From positions 11,212,501 to 11,276,500 of the forward strand of contig NC_088787.1 in NCBI RefSeq assembly GCF_949628265.1: a stretch of DNA of 64,000 bases, given 5' to 3'. The notes beneath the pieces were generated by a model. That model was not told the DNA's origin and ran no database searches. It saw only the letters and a list, made by a program, of their open reading frames with translations. The DNA is from Cloeon dipterum. Its lineage: Eukaryota; Arthropoda; Insecta; Ephemeroptera; Baetidae. The position numbers and the translations under genes are program-made. Shown piece by piece: positions 32,701 to 41,765 of this stretch. Each line of letters opens with the position of its first letter. Position 1 is the first letter of the stretch.

Positions 32701-35700
32701 ACACGCGTCACGGGCTAGTCGCAAATCATATTTTTGCTCAACTAAATCTCATGGAGAGAAAAATACTGTACGTACATACATACATAATATACATTTACCA
32801 AATCAATATATCTGATTTTTTGCCATTATGTATTTAAATATCTGGTTATAAGCGGATGTTAATTATTTGGTGAATTTACGAATCGTGTCTGCTTTTGGCT
32901 TTCTGTGCTGCTCTGATATTTCTAGTGTTGTGAATCTGTTTTTGAATTCGTGTTTGTAACAACTTTTGTCTTTTTTGTCCAGGAGGTGCGTTTGTTCGCG
33001 GGTGCGGCGGAACTGGGCTTGCAGCCAAGTGCCTGGAAAAAGCTGGAGTGGCTACGATCGTTATCAAGGTTAGAAAGAGTTTTGCTCTTATTTTTTGAAT
33101 GATAAGAACTTGATAAAAGTATTGCTGCAGCTGCTTAAAATTTACTCTAACGGAACACACTGCGACGGCTTGTGCTCATTGCACATTTTAAGTCAATAAT
33201 ATCGCGTGGGGGGTTTTGGAAAATTATTCTGGGAATATGTGAGCTGAATTTTATCTCTTTTAAACTCGGCTTGCCAACGTCAGCTATTTTATTTATAGTA
33301 TGTGGCACGAAAATGCTGATATCTTTCATTAATGTTTACTTAAAAAAATATGTTGTATTAAGATTTATTGATATTGGATACGAACTTCGCGTGCTGAGTG
33401 CTAATTGGCCAGTTACGCCAATTGTTTTGACCTAAACTAGCAATCACTTTGCGCCAACACAGAAAGTTTGAAGCCCTCTCCCTTAAGTCATTAAAAATTC
33501 ACATAGATGGGTTACATTGTAAAGCAGGCGCAGTGTAACATCGTTCCTGAAATATTTTTTATATTGATTATCTTCAAGTATATTTTAAAATTTTAACTTT
33601 GAATTTAAATATAACTAATTATAATCTAATTTTCAGATCAAGCCTGAAATGACCGGAATAAGAGAGAAACTAATGAAGGAGTCGCGGGAGTTCCTTCGAC
33701 CGAGCGGCGCCTTCAACAACCCCCCGACGGTGGTGGTCGACCCGAACAAGATCGCCGGCGACCTCTCCCGCAAGACGACCAAGGTCGGCGGCCCACAGCA
33801 GCAGGACGTGCCGCCGGAGAAGAAGAATGGGGAATTCATATCCCAGTACCAGCGCATAGCGCAGCGCATGAAGACAGGCATTGAGCATGGCACTATTCCC
33901 CGTAGCGACAAACACCGGCGCAAGCTGCAGGTGCTGACGCAACATGCAATGAACCAGCAGAAGGACCGTATGCTGGTCAGCCGCCAACAGGATTCGCGGC
34001 ACTCCACCGAGGAGCAAAACAAGATCCCGTCCACGTCCAGCGACACCGCGGCCCGGAAGCGCAAGAATAAGGACCGCTCCAATTCTGGCTCCGAAAGCAG
34101 GGCCAAGAAGCCGAGGCTGGATGACCAGCCGTCCCACTCTTCCAAGCAGTTGCCACAAAATGAGGAAGTGGAACAATTGAAAATAACAGTTGAGCGATTA
34201 TACTCCACGGTCAATTTACTTGTAAAACAGATCAACACCACACCCCAAATGGAGAAACCGAAACAGTCGGAGCACTGCGAGAAGAAAAAGAAAGAGCCGC
34301 GACTGGAGCGAAACAGCATATCTGACTCTGAAGACGAGGGTCACAGCAGCAAGCAAAGACGGCTGCCAAAACCCAGTCCTGAAAAGAAGAAGAGTGAAAA
34401 GAAGTTGAAAGAGAAGATACAGAAAAAGCGTCGCAGGCTCCTTGACTCCGAAGGTGACTCGACAGAGTTTGAGGAGGCCCTGGACGATGAGGAGTATCAT
34501 ACCAGCAGACAAAAGCGCCAGCCTAAACCTAATCCTGAAGAGAAAAAGAGGAAGGAGAGTCTGCAAAAGTTGAAAGAGAAGAGACAGAAAAAACGAAGCA
34601 GCCTCTCGGACTCTGAAGGCAATTCGACCGAGTTCGAGGAAGCCCCGACCGACGAGGAGAGCCCCGAGGGTCACAGCAGCAAGCAAAGACGGCTGCCAAA
34701 ACCCAGTCCTGATAAGAAAAAGAGGCAGGATAGTCTGCAGAAGTTGAAAGAGGAGCGACGGAAAAAGCGAAACAGCCTCTCGGACTCTGAGGGCAATTCG
34801 ACCGAGTTCGAGGAAGCCCCCACCGACGAGGAGAGCCCTGAGGGTCACAGCAGCAATCAAAGACGGCCGCCAAAACCCAGTACTGAAAAGAAAAAGAGGC
34901 AGGATAGTCTGCAGAAGTTGAAAGAAGAGCCACGGAAAAAACGACGCTGCGACTCTGTTTCCGAAAGTGACTGGATGGAGTTAGAGATGGAGAATCACAC
35001 CAGCAGACACAAGCGTCAGCCAAAACCTAATCCTGAAAAGAAAAAGAGGGAAGAGAGTCTGCAGAAGTTGAAAGAGAAGAGACAGAAAAAGCGAAGCAGC
35101 CTCTCCGACTCTGAGGGCAACTCGACTGAGTTCGAGAAAGCCCCCACCGACGAGGAGAGCCCTGAAAGCACGGAAAAGAGGCAGCCCACCCCTGATCACA
35201 AAGAGAACAAGAGGTCGGAGCAAAGCAACCTCACCTTCTCTGATGACGATGTCGTGGAATTCAATGCCGACGAGGAGAGCCGGCCAAAACCAACCCTCGA
35301 GCCGAGCCGCTCCGACCCTGAGGACCAGTACGAGGCCGCCCCCGACCAGCCTGACCCTGAACTACCGCTAGTCATTTCCAAATTCTCTGACGGCATGTTG
35401 CCAGAAGAACTGACGTTGCCAGAAGAACTGATCGCGTGTGATACTCACGCCCCTAAGTGCAGCCACATTCCGGTGTTACTTGACGACACGCAGTACGACG
35501 TCATCTCGAATAAACTCGAGCGCCTTATGGGCGGCGAGCAATCCGACAACATAATTAAACTCAAAATTGAAAAAGAGGACCCGCTGCCCCCTGGAATGTA
35601 CGTTAACAAAGAGGGTTGCGTGAGCAGCAAGGAGCTTGACGAGTACCTGCAAGAGAACCATTACACAAACACCCTGAGGACGAAGCATTACCGGCCAAAA

Positions 35701-38700
35701 ATTAAGAAGGTGGATGCGCAAGTGCAGGACCACGGAGAATTCGTCAGCTTTAGAATAAAACTGATTGGATATTATTTGAATTCGTGCGAAAAGCCATTGA
35801 GTCAAATGTAATATTGTATTACAAACAATGTCACAAAGTGAACTTTATTTTGTTCAAATTGTCTACCTATTGTAAATAAAATGAAATAAAAATTAAATTT
35901 TGTACTCTCTTCCAGCGCATTTTCATTACATAAAACTACCGTATAAAAAGTTTGTCGACGGAGATAGAATTTAAGTAATTAAATTTTTTAGGATGCTAAA
36001 AAGGATTTTTAATAAATTAAAATTTTCTTATTTATTGTAAGCCGCAGTTTTGATATTAAGTTAAAATTTGCGTTAAGAGATAAATTACTAAATTTACAAT
36101 TTTTAGAATTATTTGAATACTGGTCACCAAAAATTTGTAATTACAACTATAAATTATCTATCATCCTTATCATCATAAACGTCTAAAAATTGTTACTAGA
36201 CCAGTTTAGAATTCATTCCATAAATTCCTTTCCAGATAAGATTGGAATTTAAGCTTCAATTCATCATTTTACTTAAGTTTTAGAAAAAAGAGCAGCAAAA
36301 ATCGGAATTTCAAGAGTACAAGGCCATTATTATGACTCAGAAATTGATGCATTAACTGATTCCGCGATATCAAACTGTCACTAGTTGAATTTTTATCTGA
36401 TAAAAATGCAATTTACATGGTTGATGCCACGTGGCTGCACTCTTTGGGATTCAAATTCCACGGCAATACAGATTAGAATGATGTACAGTACAGTTAAAAT
36501 TTCCAGATTTTAATTTTTAAAACAGTATTATTACTCCTTAGAGAAATTATTCACGCAGCTCTGCGAGGAAAATATTTGAATTAAATTACAGCATTTTCAC
36601 CCTGACACTGATCATTCTCGTAGTTACTATTTAATTTTTTTCCCGCAAAATTTTTTTCGCACTGCCTACCAGGAATATTATAGACGCAGTTTGATGTTTT
36701 GATAAAATGAGCATAAGTCGTTCGAAATATGAGTAACAAAAGGGGACTGTCTTACCTTGATTCCAGCCTTCCAAAGCATGGTGCAAATCTTCATTCTCTC
36801 CTCGAGCAGACCCTTTTGAGCGGAGGCCACAAAGACATCGGTGGGTGATGACCTGATGCTCTGGTCTTCATTCCTCGCCTCCAGCAGCGAGAAAATCCTC
36901 TCAACGCCAATACTGACACCAACGCAGGGCACTTTGCGGCCCTTGGGGTCAAACATTCCGACCAACTCGTCGTACCGGCCGCCGCCGGCCACGCTGCCTA
37001 CAGACTCTTCACCGGCCTGTTCTAAAATCAGAAAATTAAGCAATAGAACATTAAATTTTGTGTATATCAAACAGTTAAATATAAAATGTATTTCCCTATT
37101 GCTGAAGTTTCTTTGAATCAATTTAAGATATTTTATTTTTCATTACTCTGCTACTTTTGATCTTGATCTTAAATTTCTAATTTTATTTTAGAATTCAATT
37201 TAAACCTTAAATAAATTTTTAACAATGTTAAAAGGTATGAAAGAAAACCTTGCAAAACAGCCTCATAAATAATGCCAGTGTAGTAGTCGAGGCCCCTGGC
37301 CAAACTAAGGTCCAGCTTGACAGTGCCAGTCAGTTCGTAGAGAGAACAGTAGTGCAGGAAGAGTTTCATGGCTTCCAAGCCCTCTGCTGCCGCTTTGGAG
37401 CTCTGGAGCCGTGGGTCGGCCTGCAGCTTTTCCACCAGTTCGGAGCCGCCGCTTAGCTTGACGTACTCTCCGATCAGGTCGGCTGCGTCCCCAGAAAGAC
37501 CCTTTTCGCCGACCATCTCCTCCCTCACGGCCTCCCACGTGCACTGATTTTAAATATTAATGAAGTGAATTTAATTTTGTGTGAAGCAGTACCTTGTCCA
37601 GCTTGTCGACTGCTGAGCAAATGGAGCGGAACTTGTCTTCGGGCACGCCACACGACTCGAAAAGACCGTCCAGCAGTCTTCGGTGGTTCACTTTGATGCT
37701 GTACTGCCCCAGCTTAAGGCTTTCCAGGATCTCGCTGACCACTCTGACGCACTCCACGTCTGGCAGCATCGGATCGTACGTGCCAGCAATGTCAAAGTCC
37801 TGAAATATTGAAAAGGAATTTACATTTGGATCTAATAGAAATAAAAAATAAGTTTGGAACATGAAATAAATTTCGGAGATAAATTTTCTAATATTATTCA
37901 AGCGAAAATCTGAGGACTTAAGCCGTTTATTGGGGAGTTCATAGTTGATTAAAAACTGGTACTTTTTAAGGTGGAATAATAGGGATTTTTTAATTAAAAT
38001 AAATACAATGTTAAGTTAACCCTAGCCAACCTATTTCCTAAAATGCTGAAAATCCAGTTTTTCGAATTTTACCGGCTATGTCCTTTTTTTTGAGCTAAGG
38101 AAATTAATTGCTTCTGGGTGAGAAAAATTATGAAAATTTAATAGTGAGAAGATAAGGAGTAGTTCTTTTGATTCTTAGATTTTGTTTTTAATTTTTTTGC
38201 AGATTTTTTGAGGGGTGTGTTCGGCCTCATTAAAATTCGCCAGTTCATTAGTGTCAAAAACTGACAGTATTCAGAAAGCTGATTAAAATTTCCAGGGTTT
38301 TCCTGCTGAGCAAATTTTTCTCAGATTTACTATTTTCGCACAAAATTGTTATGAAAATTTCAACTAGCTGTTAGAGAACAGTTACATTTTTTTAGGGAAA
38401 AAATGAAAGTACCCAAAATTAAGTTAATTTATTTGAGTTATCTCAGAAAAACTATTTTTTCATTTTAATAATTTCTATGATTTTTAGAGGTAAACTCGGA
38501 CCCTTATGGCTTTCAGAGACTTCGCATAACAGAAAGAAAATTTTTACTGATTTTCAAAGACAGATTCATTGTTTACCACGTACGAAAAGTTTTTCTGATA
38601 ACGAAAACGTAATTTGAATGATAATAATTAAGTGAAATTAACTAGCGCGCCGGCCGCCTTCTGTAACAAAGCGAGAAGCGACAGAGGGAAACGCCTCCCT

Positions 38701-40004
38701 CTATTATGCCAGTTTTCTCCGCATTTTTTTTTGTGTTTTCTCATATGATTTGGAACCCTCTCATCGAGATCTATCTGGCAGTGCGAGTCTTTCTTTGCAC
38801 TGATTTTATTTAGCAAAGAACGAGATCATTTTGATTGCTTAATTTCAATTCAAGAACTCAATATGAAAAACTTACACATTGCACGAATTCTCTGTATCTG
38901 CCTCTAGTCATGGCAGGATTGTCTCTTCGGTAGACTTTGGCGATTTGGTACCTCTTGATTGAGGCAATCTTATTCATGGCCACGTAACGGGCAAAGGGAA
39001 CAGTCAGGTCATAGCGGAGGGACAGGATTTCCCCTCCTTGATCAGCCAAATCATAAATCAGCTTGGAGTCTTCTCCATATTTGCCAGTCAAAACGTCCTA
39101 AAATATTAAATTCATAAAAATATTTATATTATTAAAATAAATCAATTTTTTCAAACCTTCAGTTCAAAAACTGGAGTGTCGATTGTCTCAGCTCCATGCC
39201 TGTGGAAACATTTGACAATTTTCTCCAGGACATCAGCCCTGAGGGCCATCTGTTGCGGGCCATAGTCCCTGGTGCCCTTAGCAGTCTTCAAAACCAGCTT
39301 GTCCTCTCCCTTTCCTTTCTTCTTAGGCTTGGCACTCGTCGTGCAGAGACCTTTGGCGAGCTGAAGGCAAGAAAATTAATCATAATATAACAAAAATAAA
39401 GTTTTAGCTATCTAAATTGTGCGCTCATTTCAGATACCTTTACAGAGCAGAGTTGCAGTTGCTTTGACCAAGCAACGCACCTAGTGAATGAAATCATTTT
39501 CTAAGCGTTCAGGAAAAAACAAGAAGTGTCTGGTCCATCACCACGAGAGCTGTTGAAAAAGCCAAAATTTAAAAATCGGTTCTCACCTCAGGTCCGAGAG
39601 TAACTGAGATTCCAGTCAGGTCGCAGTTGACTCCGGTGAATTGTTTGCGCGCGTCAGCACTGAAACTTGCTATGTGCTTATACCATCTTGCAAGGTGGAC
39701 TTTCTCAGGGTTGGGAGGGCCGGACAAAGAGTCAAACACGACTCGATCGATCTGCGTGGGCACCTCGCCGCTCAGGTAACTCGCGCTGGCCAAATAGCCA
39801 TTCAACCCTTCCAACTCGGACTCGGTTTTTAAGGTGAGCAGTCGAATTTCCTGCGGAGCATAATTGACAAAAATTCGGAAGGAAAACGAAAGGCCATCTG
39901 GTATAAGCCCAAGAAAGTTTCGTCAGCTTTTCATTTGGAGAGTGCTCACTTACCCCGGTCATTTTGCCTTTGTTCGCACAACCAGCATCGACGCTCTTAC
40001 TCAT
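26554..40004 (-). CDS. HisRS: Histidyl-tRNA synthetase, cytosolic and mitochondrial isoforms
   Basis: Charges tRNA-His with histidine. Coding exons, 5' to 3' on the minus strand: 40004-39954, 39850-39587, 39360-39157, 39097-38876, 37799-37593, 37543-37249, 37021-36756, 26793-26554. All have GT-AG borders and matching phases; the product is 582 residues. Class II catalytic features are present: [21 protein letters not shown], the motif-2 stretch [17 protein letters not shown], the histidine-specific [22 protein letters not shown] and motif 3 [11 protein letters not shown], then the anticodon-binding domain from A-E-Q-S-Y-R-A-N onward. The usual N-terminal WHEP domain is absent; residues 18-105 instead form an eEF1B-beta-like domain. 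An alternative first exon supplies a mitochondrial presequence. The last intron (26794-36755) holds another gene on the opposite strand. Confidence 0.96.
27272..27292 (+). other. Candidate first exon (MLKRTLK) with donor
   Basis: After a GC-rich leader an ATG opens M-L-K-R-T-L-K and reaches a GTTAGT donor in phase 0. It could be the first exon of a plus-strand transcript inside the HisRS intron, possibly the gene at 33649. Splicing to 32983 would give a 40-codon frame whose stop overlaps the next ATG. Unproven. Confidence 0.25.
28110..28440. pseudogene. Inverted pair of decayed gypsy gag fragments
   Basis: The minus strand from 28440 encodes a diverged match to the N-terminus of the Gag at 14454-16211: both share I-E-F-D-R-L, then L-E-C, then G-I-E and K-T-L. 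The start codon is ACG instead of ATG. The plus strand at about 28114-28206 repeats the same sequence in the opposite direction with an internal deletion of about 50-60 bp; both arms carry TTTGACCGTTTAGA, GCATAATGAAGTAAAG and AATGAGGGC. The result is an imperfect inverted repeat with a loop of about 85 bp. Confidence 0.7.
28713..28952 (+). mobile_element. hAT-type MITE, copy 2
   Basis: 240-bp copy beginning CAGTGGGAGCCAG and ending CTGGTCCCGGTTG, flanked by a perfect 8-bp duplication AGCTTTAG (28705-28712 and 28953-28960). It lacks about 30 bp just inside the left end relative to the other copies, including the ATGGCGTC region. Confidence 0.85.
29144..29300 (+). other. GC-rich patch ending in a splice donor
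   Basis: A GC-rich segment in AT-rich intron, ending AAGAAAAG followed by GTGAGA at 29301. It is open in more than one frame, and one of them would join in phase to the exon at 32983-33068. It may be a 5' exon of the nested gene. No domain is visible. Confidence 0.25.
30748..31935. repeat. Diverged tandem duplication, unit about 550-620 bp
   Basis: Two adjacent direct copies, about 30748-31300 and 31308-31935. Shared landmarks include TGGTAGGGGAAAA, CTCGAATCCCCACTCTAGC, ACTCTTGC, CTACTCTCGAGA and CTAACATTTTAAA. The copies differ by many substitutions and small indels, so the duplication is old. No coding frame is conserved. A short inverted match (GTGGGGATTCG) occurs near 29929. Confidence 0.7.
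32168..32173 (+). promoter_or_regulatory. Possible TATA box of the nested gene
   Basis: TATAAA after a GC-rich stretch, upstream of a GC-richer region and about 815 bp before the exon at 32983. It could drive the plus-strand nested gene. Confidence 0.25.
32983..33068 (+). other. Likely upstream exon of the nested gene
   Basis: An 86-bp GC-rich exon between CTTTTTTGTCCAG and AAG followed by GTTAGA. All three frames are open inside it. In one frame it joins through 33637 (ATC-AAG-CCT-GAA) to the ATG at 33649 without a stop, so it may extend that protein upstream; in another it ends at a TGA overlapping that ATG. It could also be purely 5' UTR. Confidence 0.45.
33649..35811 (+). CDS. Lys/Ser/Glu-rich protein with five ~55-residue repeats, nested in a HisRS intron
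   Basis: 720 residues in one exon that starts at 33637 after ATTTTCAG. The family is not recognised. The N-terminus (about 1-125) is basic. A predicted coiled coil follows near 170-195. Residues about 235-510 hold five tandem repeats of 50-58 residues (starting near 34351, 34507, 34681, 34855 and 35005), each with a P-K-P-x-P/T-x-K-K-K head, S-L-Q-K-L-K-E, a K/R cluster, and an acidic [11 protein letters not shown] tail that resembles casein-kinase-2 sites. The C-terminal 120 residues are non-repetitive and look folded ([14 protein letters not shown]). Composition suggests a nuclear protein. It lies antisense to HisRS inside its last intron. AATAAA is at 35875-35880. Confidence 0.8.
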   Translation: MTGIREKLMKESREFLRPSGAFNNPPTVVVDPNKIAGDLSRKTTKVGGPQQQDVPPEKKNGEFISQYQRIAQRMKTGIEHGTIPRSDKHRRKLQVLTQHAMNQQKDRMLVSRQQDSRHSTEEQNKIPSTSSDTAARKRKNKDRSNSGSESRAKKPRLDDQPSHSSKQLPQNEEVEQLKITVERLYSTVNLLVKQINTTPQMEKPKQSEHCEKKKKEPRLERNSISDSEDEGHSSKQRRLPKPSPEKKKSEKKLKEKIQKKRRRLLDSEGDSTEFEEALDDEEYHTSRQKRQPKPNPEEKKRKESLQKLKEKRQKKRSSLSDSEGNSTEFEEAPTDEESPEGHSSKQRRLPKPSPDKKKRQDSLQKLKEERRKKRNSLSDSEGNSTEFEEAPTDEESPEGHSSNQRRPPKPSTEKKKRQDSLQKLKEEPRKKRRCDSVSESDWMELEMENHTSRHKRQPKPNPEKKKREESLQKLKEKRQKKRSSLSDSEGNSTEFEKAPTDEESPESTEKRQPTPDHKENKRSEQSNLTFSDDDVVEFNADEESRPKPTLEPSRSDPEDQYEAAPDQPDPELPLVISKFSDGMLPEELTLPEELIACDTHAPKCSHIPVLLDDTQYDVISNKLERLMGGEQSDNIIKLKIEKEDPLPPGMYVNKEGCVSSKELDEYLQENHYTNTLRTKHYRPKIKKVDAQVQDHGEFVSFRIKLIGYYLNSCEKPLSQM
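38876..39097 (-). CDS. HisRS: HisRS exon with the motif-2 region
   Basis: 74 codons, phase 0 at both ends. It starts [10 protein letters not shown] and ends R-E-F-V-Q-C before GTAAGT. It carries the [11 protein letters not shown] segment and the motif-2 arginines that bind ATP and the tRNA acceptor end. Confidence 0.93.
39438..39497 (-). CDS. HisRS: Alternative first exon of HisRS: mitochondrial presequence
   Basis: Located between exons 2 and 3. ATG at 39497 opens 20 codons ([20 protein letters not shown]) ending at AAG followed by GTATCT, in phase 0, so it can splice to the exon at 39360. It has Arg and Lys, Ser and Thr, hydrophobic residues and no acidic residue, as in mitochondrial targeting peptides. 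The product would be about 497 residues and would lack the eEF1B-like domain. Many invertebrates make both HisRS forms from one gene, which supports this reading. Transcript evidence is lacking. Confidence 0.7.
39587..39850 (-). CDS. HisRS: HisRS exon encoding an eEF1B-beta-like GST-C domain
   Basis: 88 codons, phase 0 at both ends (acceptor CTCCGCAG, donor GTGAGA). The product contains [13 protein letters not shown], then [16 protein letters not shown] and R-W-Y-K-H-I-A-S-F. This is the signature of the GST-C-like N-terminal domain of eEF1B beta/delta, related to the one on some cysteinyl-tRNA synthetases. Such domains dock aminoacyl-tRNA synthetases and elongation factors to each other. It takes the place of the WHEP domain found at the N-terminus of vertebrate HisRS. 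Confidence 0.88.
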
Positions 40005-40359
40005 AATTCAATGACCAACGCGCAATCAGAGCATAAAGCACAAAAAAAACGTCAGCAGCTTTCTAAATTATTCCTCAGAACACGACCGACATCAACATGC
40101 AAGTGCATGTGGAATGGGGGTGTGGCACGGAGGCATGGCAGAATCCTCGACGCTAATTGGTCCGTCGAATGAAAATTTCCCGTTCAACAGTGGTTAAGAA
40201 TTTCGCTACAAGAGCGCGCCAACTGAGCTGCGGGAAACTAGGAAGGAGAAGGCGGCGCTAATTTTAATCTTTGTTTACCTTTTGATTCCTGCTTTCTAGA
40301 ATAATGGTAATAGAGGTTCTCCGAGTATTTGCGTTCGTGGCCACCTGATCGGACGCAAA
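40005..40359. promoter_or_regulatory. Shared promoter region of HisRS and TANGO2
   Basis: About 355 bp separate the two divergent start codons. No TATA box is obvious at the expected places on either side. A compact bidirectional promoter is the simplest explanation; the two 5' UTRs also occupy this space. Confidence 0.6.
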
Positions 40360-41481
40360 ATGTGCATTCTGTTCTTCCACGCGAAGAAGGTCGCCTCCCC
40401 TGGCAAGTTCCGGCTTATTCTGGTTTCGAATCGCGATGAGCAGCTCAAGCGGCCAACCCGGCAGGCACACTTTTGGACGGATTTCCCCGAAATTTTTGGA
40501 GGTTTGTTTTGAAATTTGAAATACATAACTCCAATTAATTAATTTTTTTATGAATTCTCCATTAGGCCGTGATTTGCAGGGAGGATCTGCCGTCGGGACC
40601 TGGCTCGCTGTCAATTCCAAGACCGGACGTCTAGCCACGCTGCTCAACTTGCCCTGCTTGCCCACAAATCCTAATGCACTCAGCCGAGGACACATTGTGG
40701 CTGAATTTGTCAAAGACGTGTCGATCAGCAGTGCAAATTTTGCAGCCAAAGTTTCATCCAGAGCCAACCAGTTTAATCCGTTCCACTTCCTTGCCATTGA
40801 TATTTTGTAAGTTTTATTTATTTGCTCTCCTTTTATGGAAAAATTAGTTTCTTCAAACTATCAAAATATCTGGTTTCAGGCCTAGCGAATTACTCATCAA
40901 CTACTGGGCTCACACTGGCTCCGAGGCGCCCTTGAGTTTGATCGATCTCTCCCCCACAGATGAGAGCAACTCCACTCACTCGATCAGCAACTCGCACCTG
41001 CTCACGCCCTTGAACAAGTGCAAGAAGGGACTGGACTTGTTTCAGGAAATAGTTGCTGACTTGGATGACACCAGTCGCAAAGACGAGCTTTGCAAACAAC
41101 TTGTCTCATTCGCAAAGACTGACACAAAGTGAGTTGATGCTGGCTGGGGATTATTTTTAAAAATTAAAATCGTTAAATATTTTACACAGATTTTGGCCAG
41201 ACGAAATTTTGTCTCTGCGTACTGATCTGGAGCCGCATCTTGAAAAGTTCAGCTCCATTTTTGTCGACGTCCCAGAGAATACCTACGGCACTCGGTGAGT
41301 TTGCAAACCTTTTTGTTTGAAGGGTGAATTATTTCGCTTCCGCTCCAGGACGCACACTGTGATACTTGTTGACGATGTCGGCAAGATGGATTACTTTGAG
41401 AGCACTCTGACTGAAAATGAAGAAGGAGGTCTTGAGTGGCGAGACACGCGCCAAACGTTCGACTTCAATCAAATTGCATGA
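40360..41481 (+). CDS. TANGO2: TANGO2 homologue (NRDE family)
   Basis: Five exons: 40360-40501, 40566-40806, 40880-41128, 41190-41294, 41349-41481, all with GT-AG introns and matching phases, giving 289 residues. The start M-C-I-L-F-F, with Cys at position 2, and the N-R-D-E motif at 24-27 define the TANGO2/NRDE family, whose fold resembles Ntn hydrolases. A G-G-S-A-V-G-T-W-L-A stretch follows and Y-G-T-R-T-H-T-V-I-L-V-D-D lies near the C-terminus, both conserved in the family. Length is normal. TANGO2 affects Golgi and ER organisation and mitochondrial lipid and haem handling; its exact activity is unsettled. It is head-to-head with HisRS and tail-to-tail with otopetrin. Confidence 0.96.
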
Positions 41482-41759
41482 TGTTGCTCAGAAGCCGTTA
41501 GAAATAATTTGTGGTATGTATATCCAAATTTTAAATGAAATGTTTTTGTAATGAATGGATAAATGGTCAAACTTAAAAGATAAAATTATTTTCATGGCGA
41601 AAAATACAGTATTTTAGCACTGTAATGGATTTAGATTCAAAATTTGATTTTAATTGAACAGATCTGAGTAAGAAAAAATCAAAATATGTTTAGAATATTA
41701 TTTGAATTATCTACAATATGTATATGTATTACCGTTTCGCTTTTTCTATTAAATTGGCC

Positions 41760-41765
41760 AATAAA
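41760..41765 (+). terminator. Polyadenylation signal AATAAA of TANGO2
   Basis: AATAAA about 280 bp after the TANGO2 stop codon on the same strand. Confidence 0.5.

Larger units (their letters stand above)
26794..36755 (-). other. HisRS last intron (about 10 kb) hosting other elements
   Basis: Bounded by GTAAGA at 36755 and TTTGCAG at 26794. The flanking exons join in phase 0 and match the family without a gap, so no HisRS exon is missing. It contains a candidate first exon (27272-27292), the inverted gag relic (28110-28440), a MITE (28713-28952), a GC-rich patch with a donor near 29300, a tandem duplication (30748-31935), a TATA box at 32168 and the plus-strand gene at 33649-35811. Confidence 0.85.

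Noticed and set aside
33633..35223. Minus-strand Leu/Phe-rich frames
   Set aside because: Antisense of the repeat-rich plus-strand gene; the repeats generate repeated shadows.
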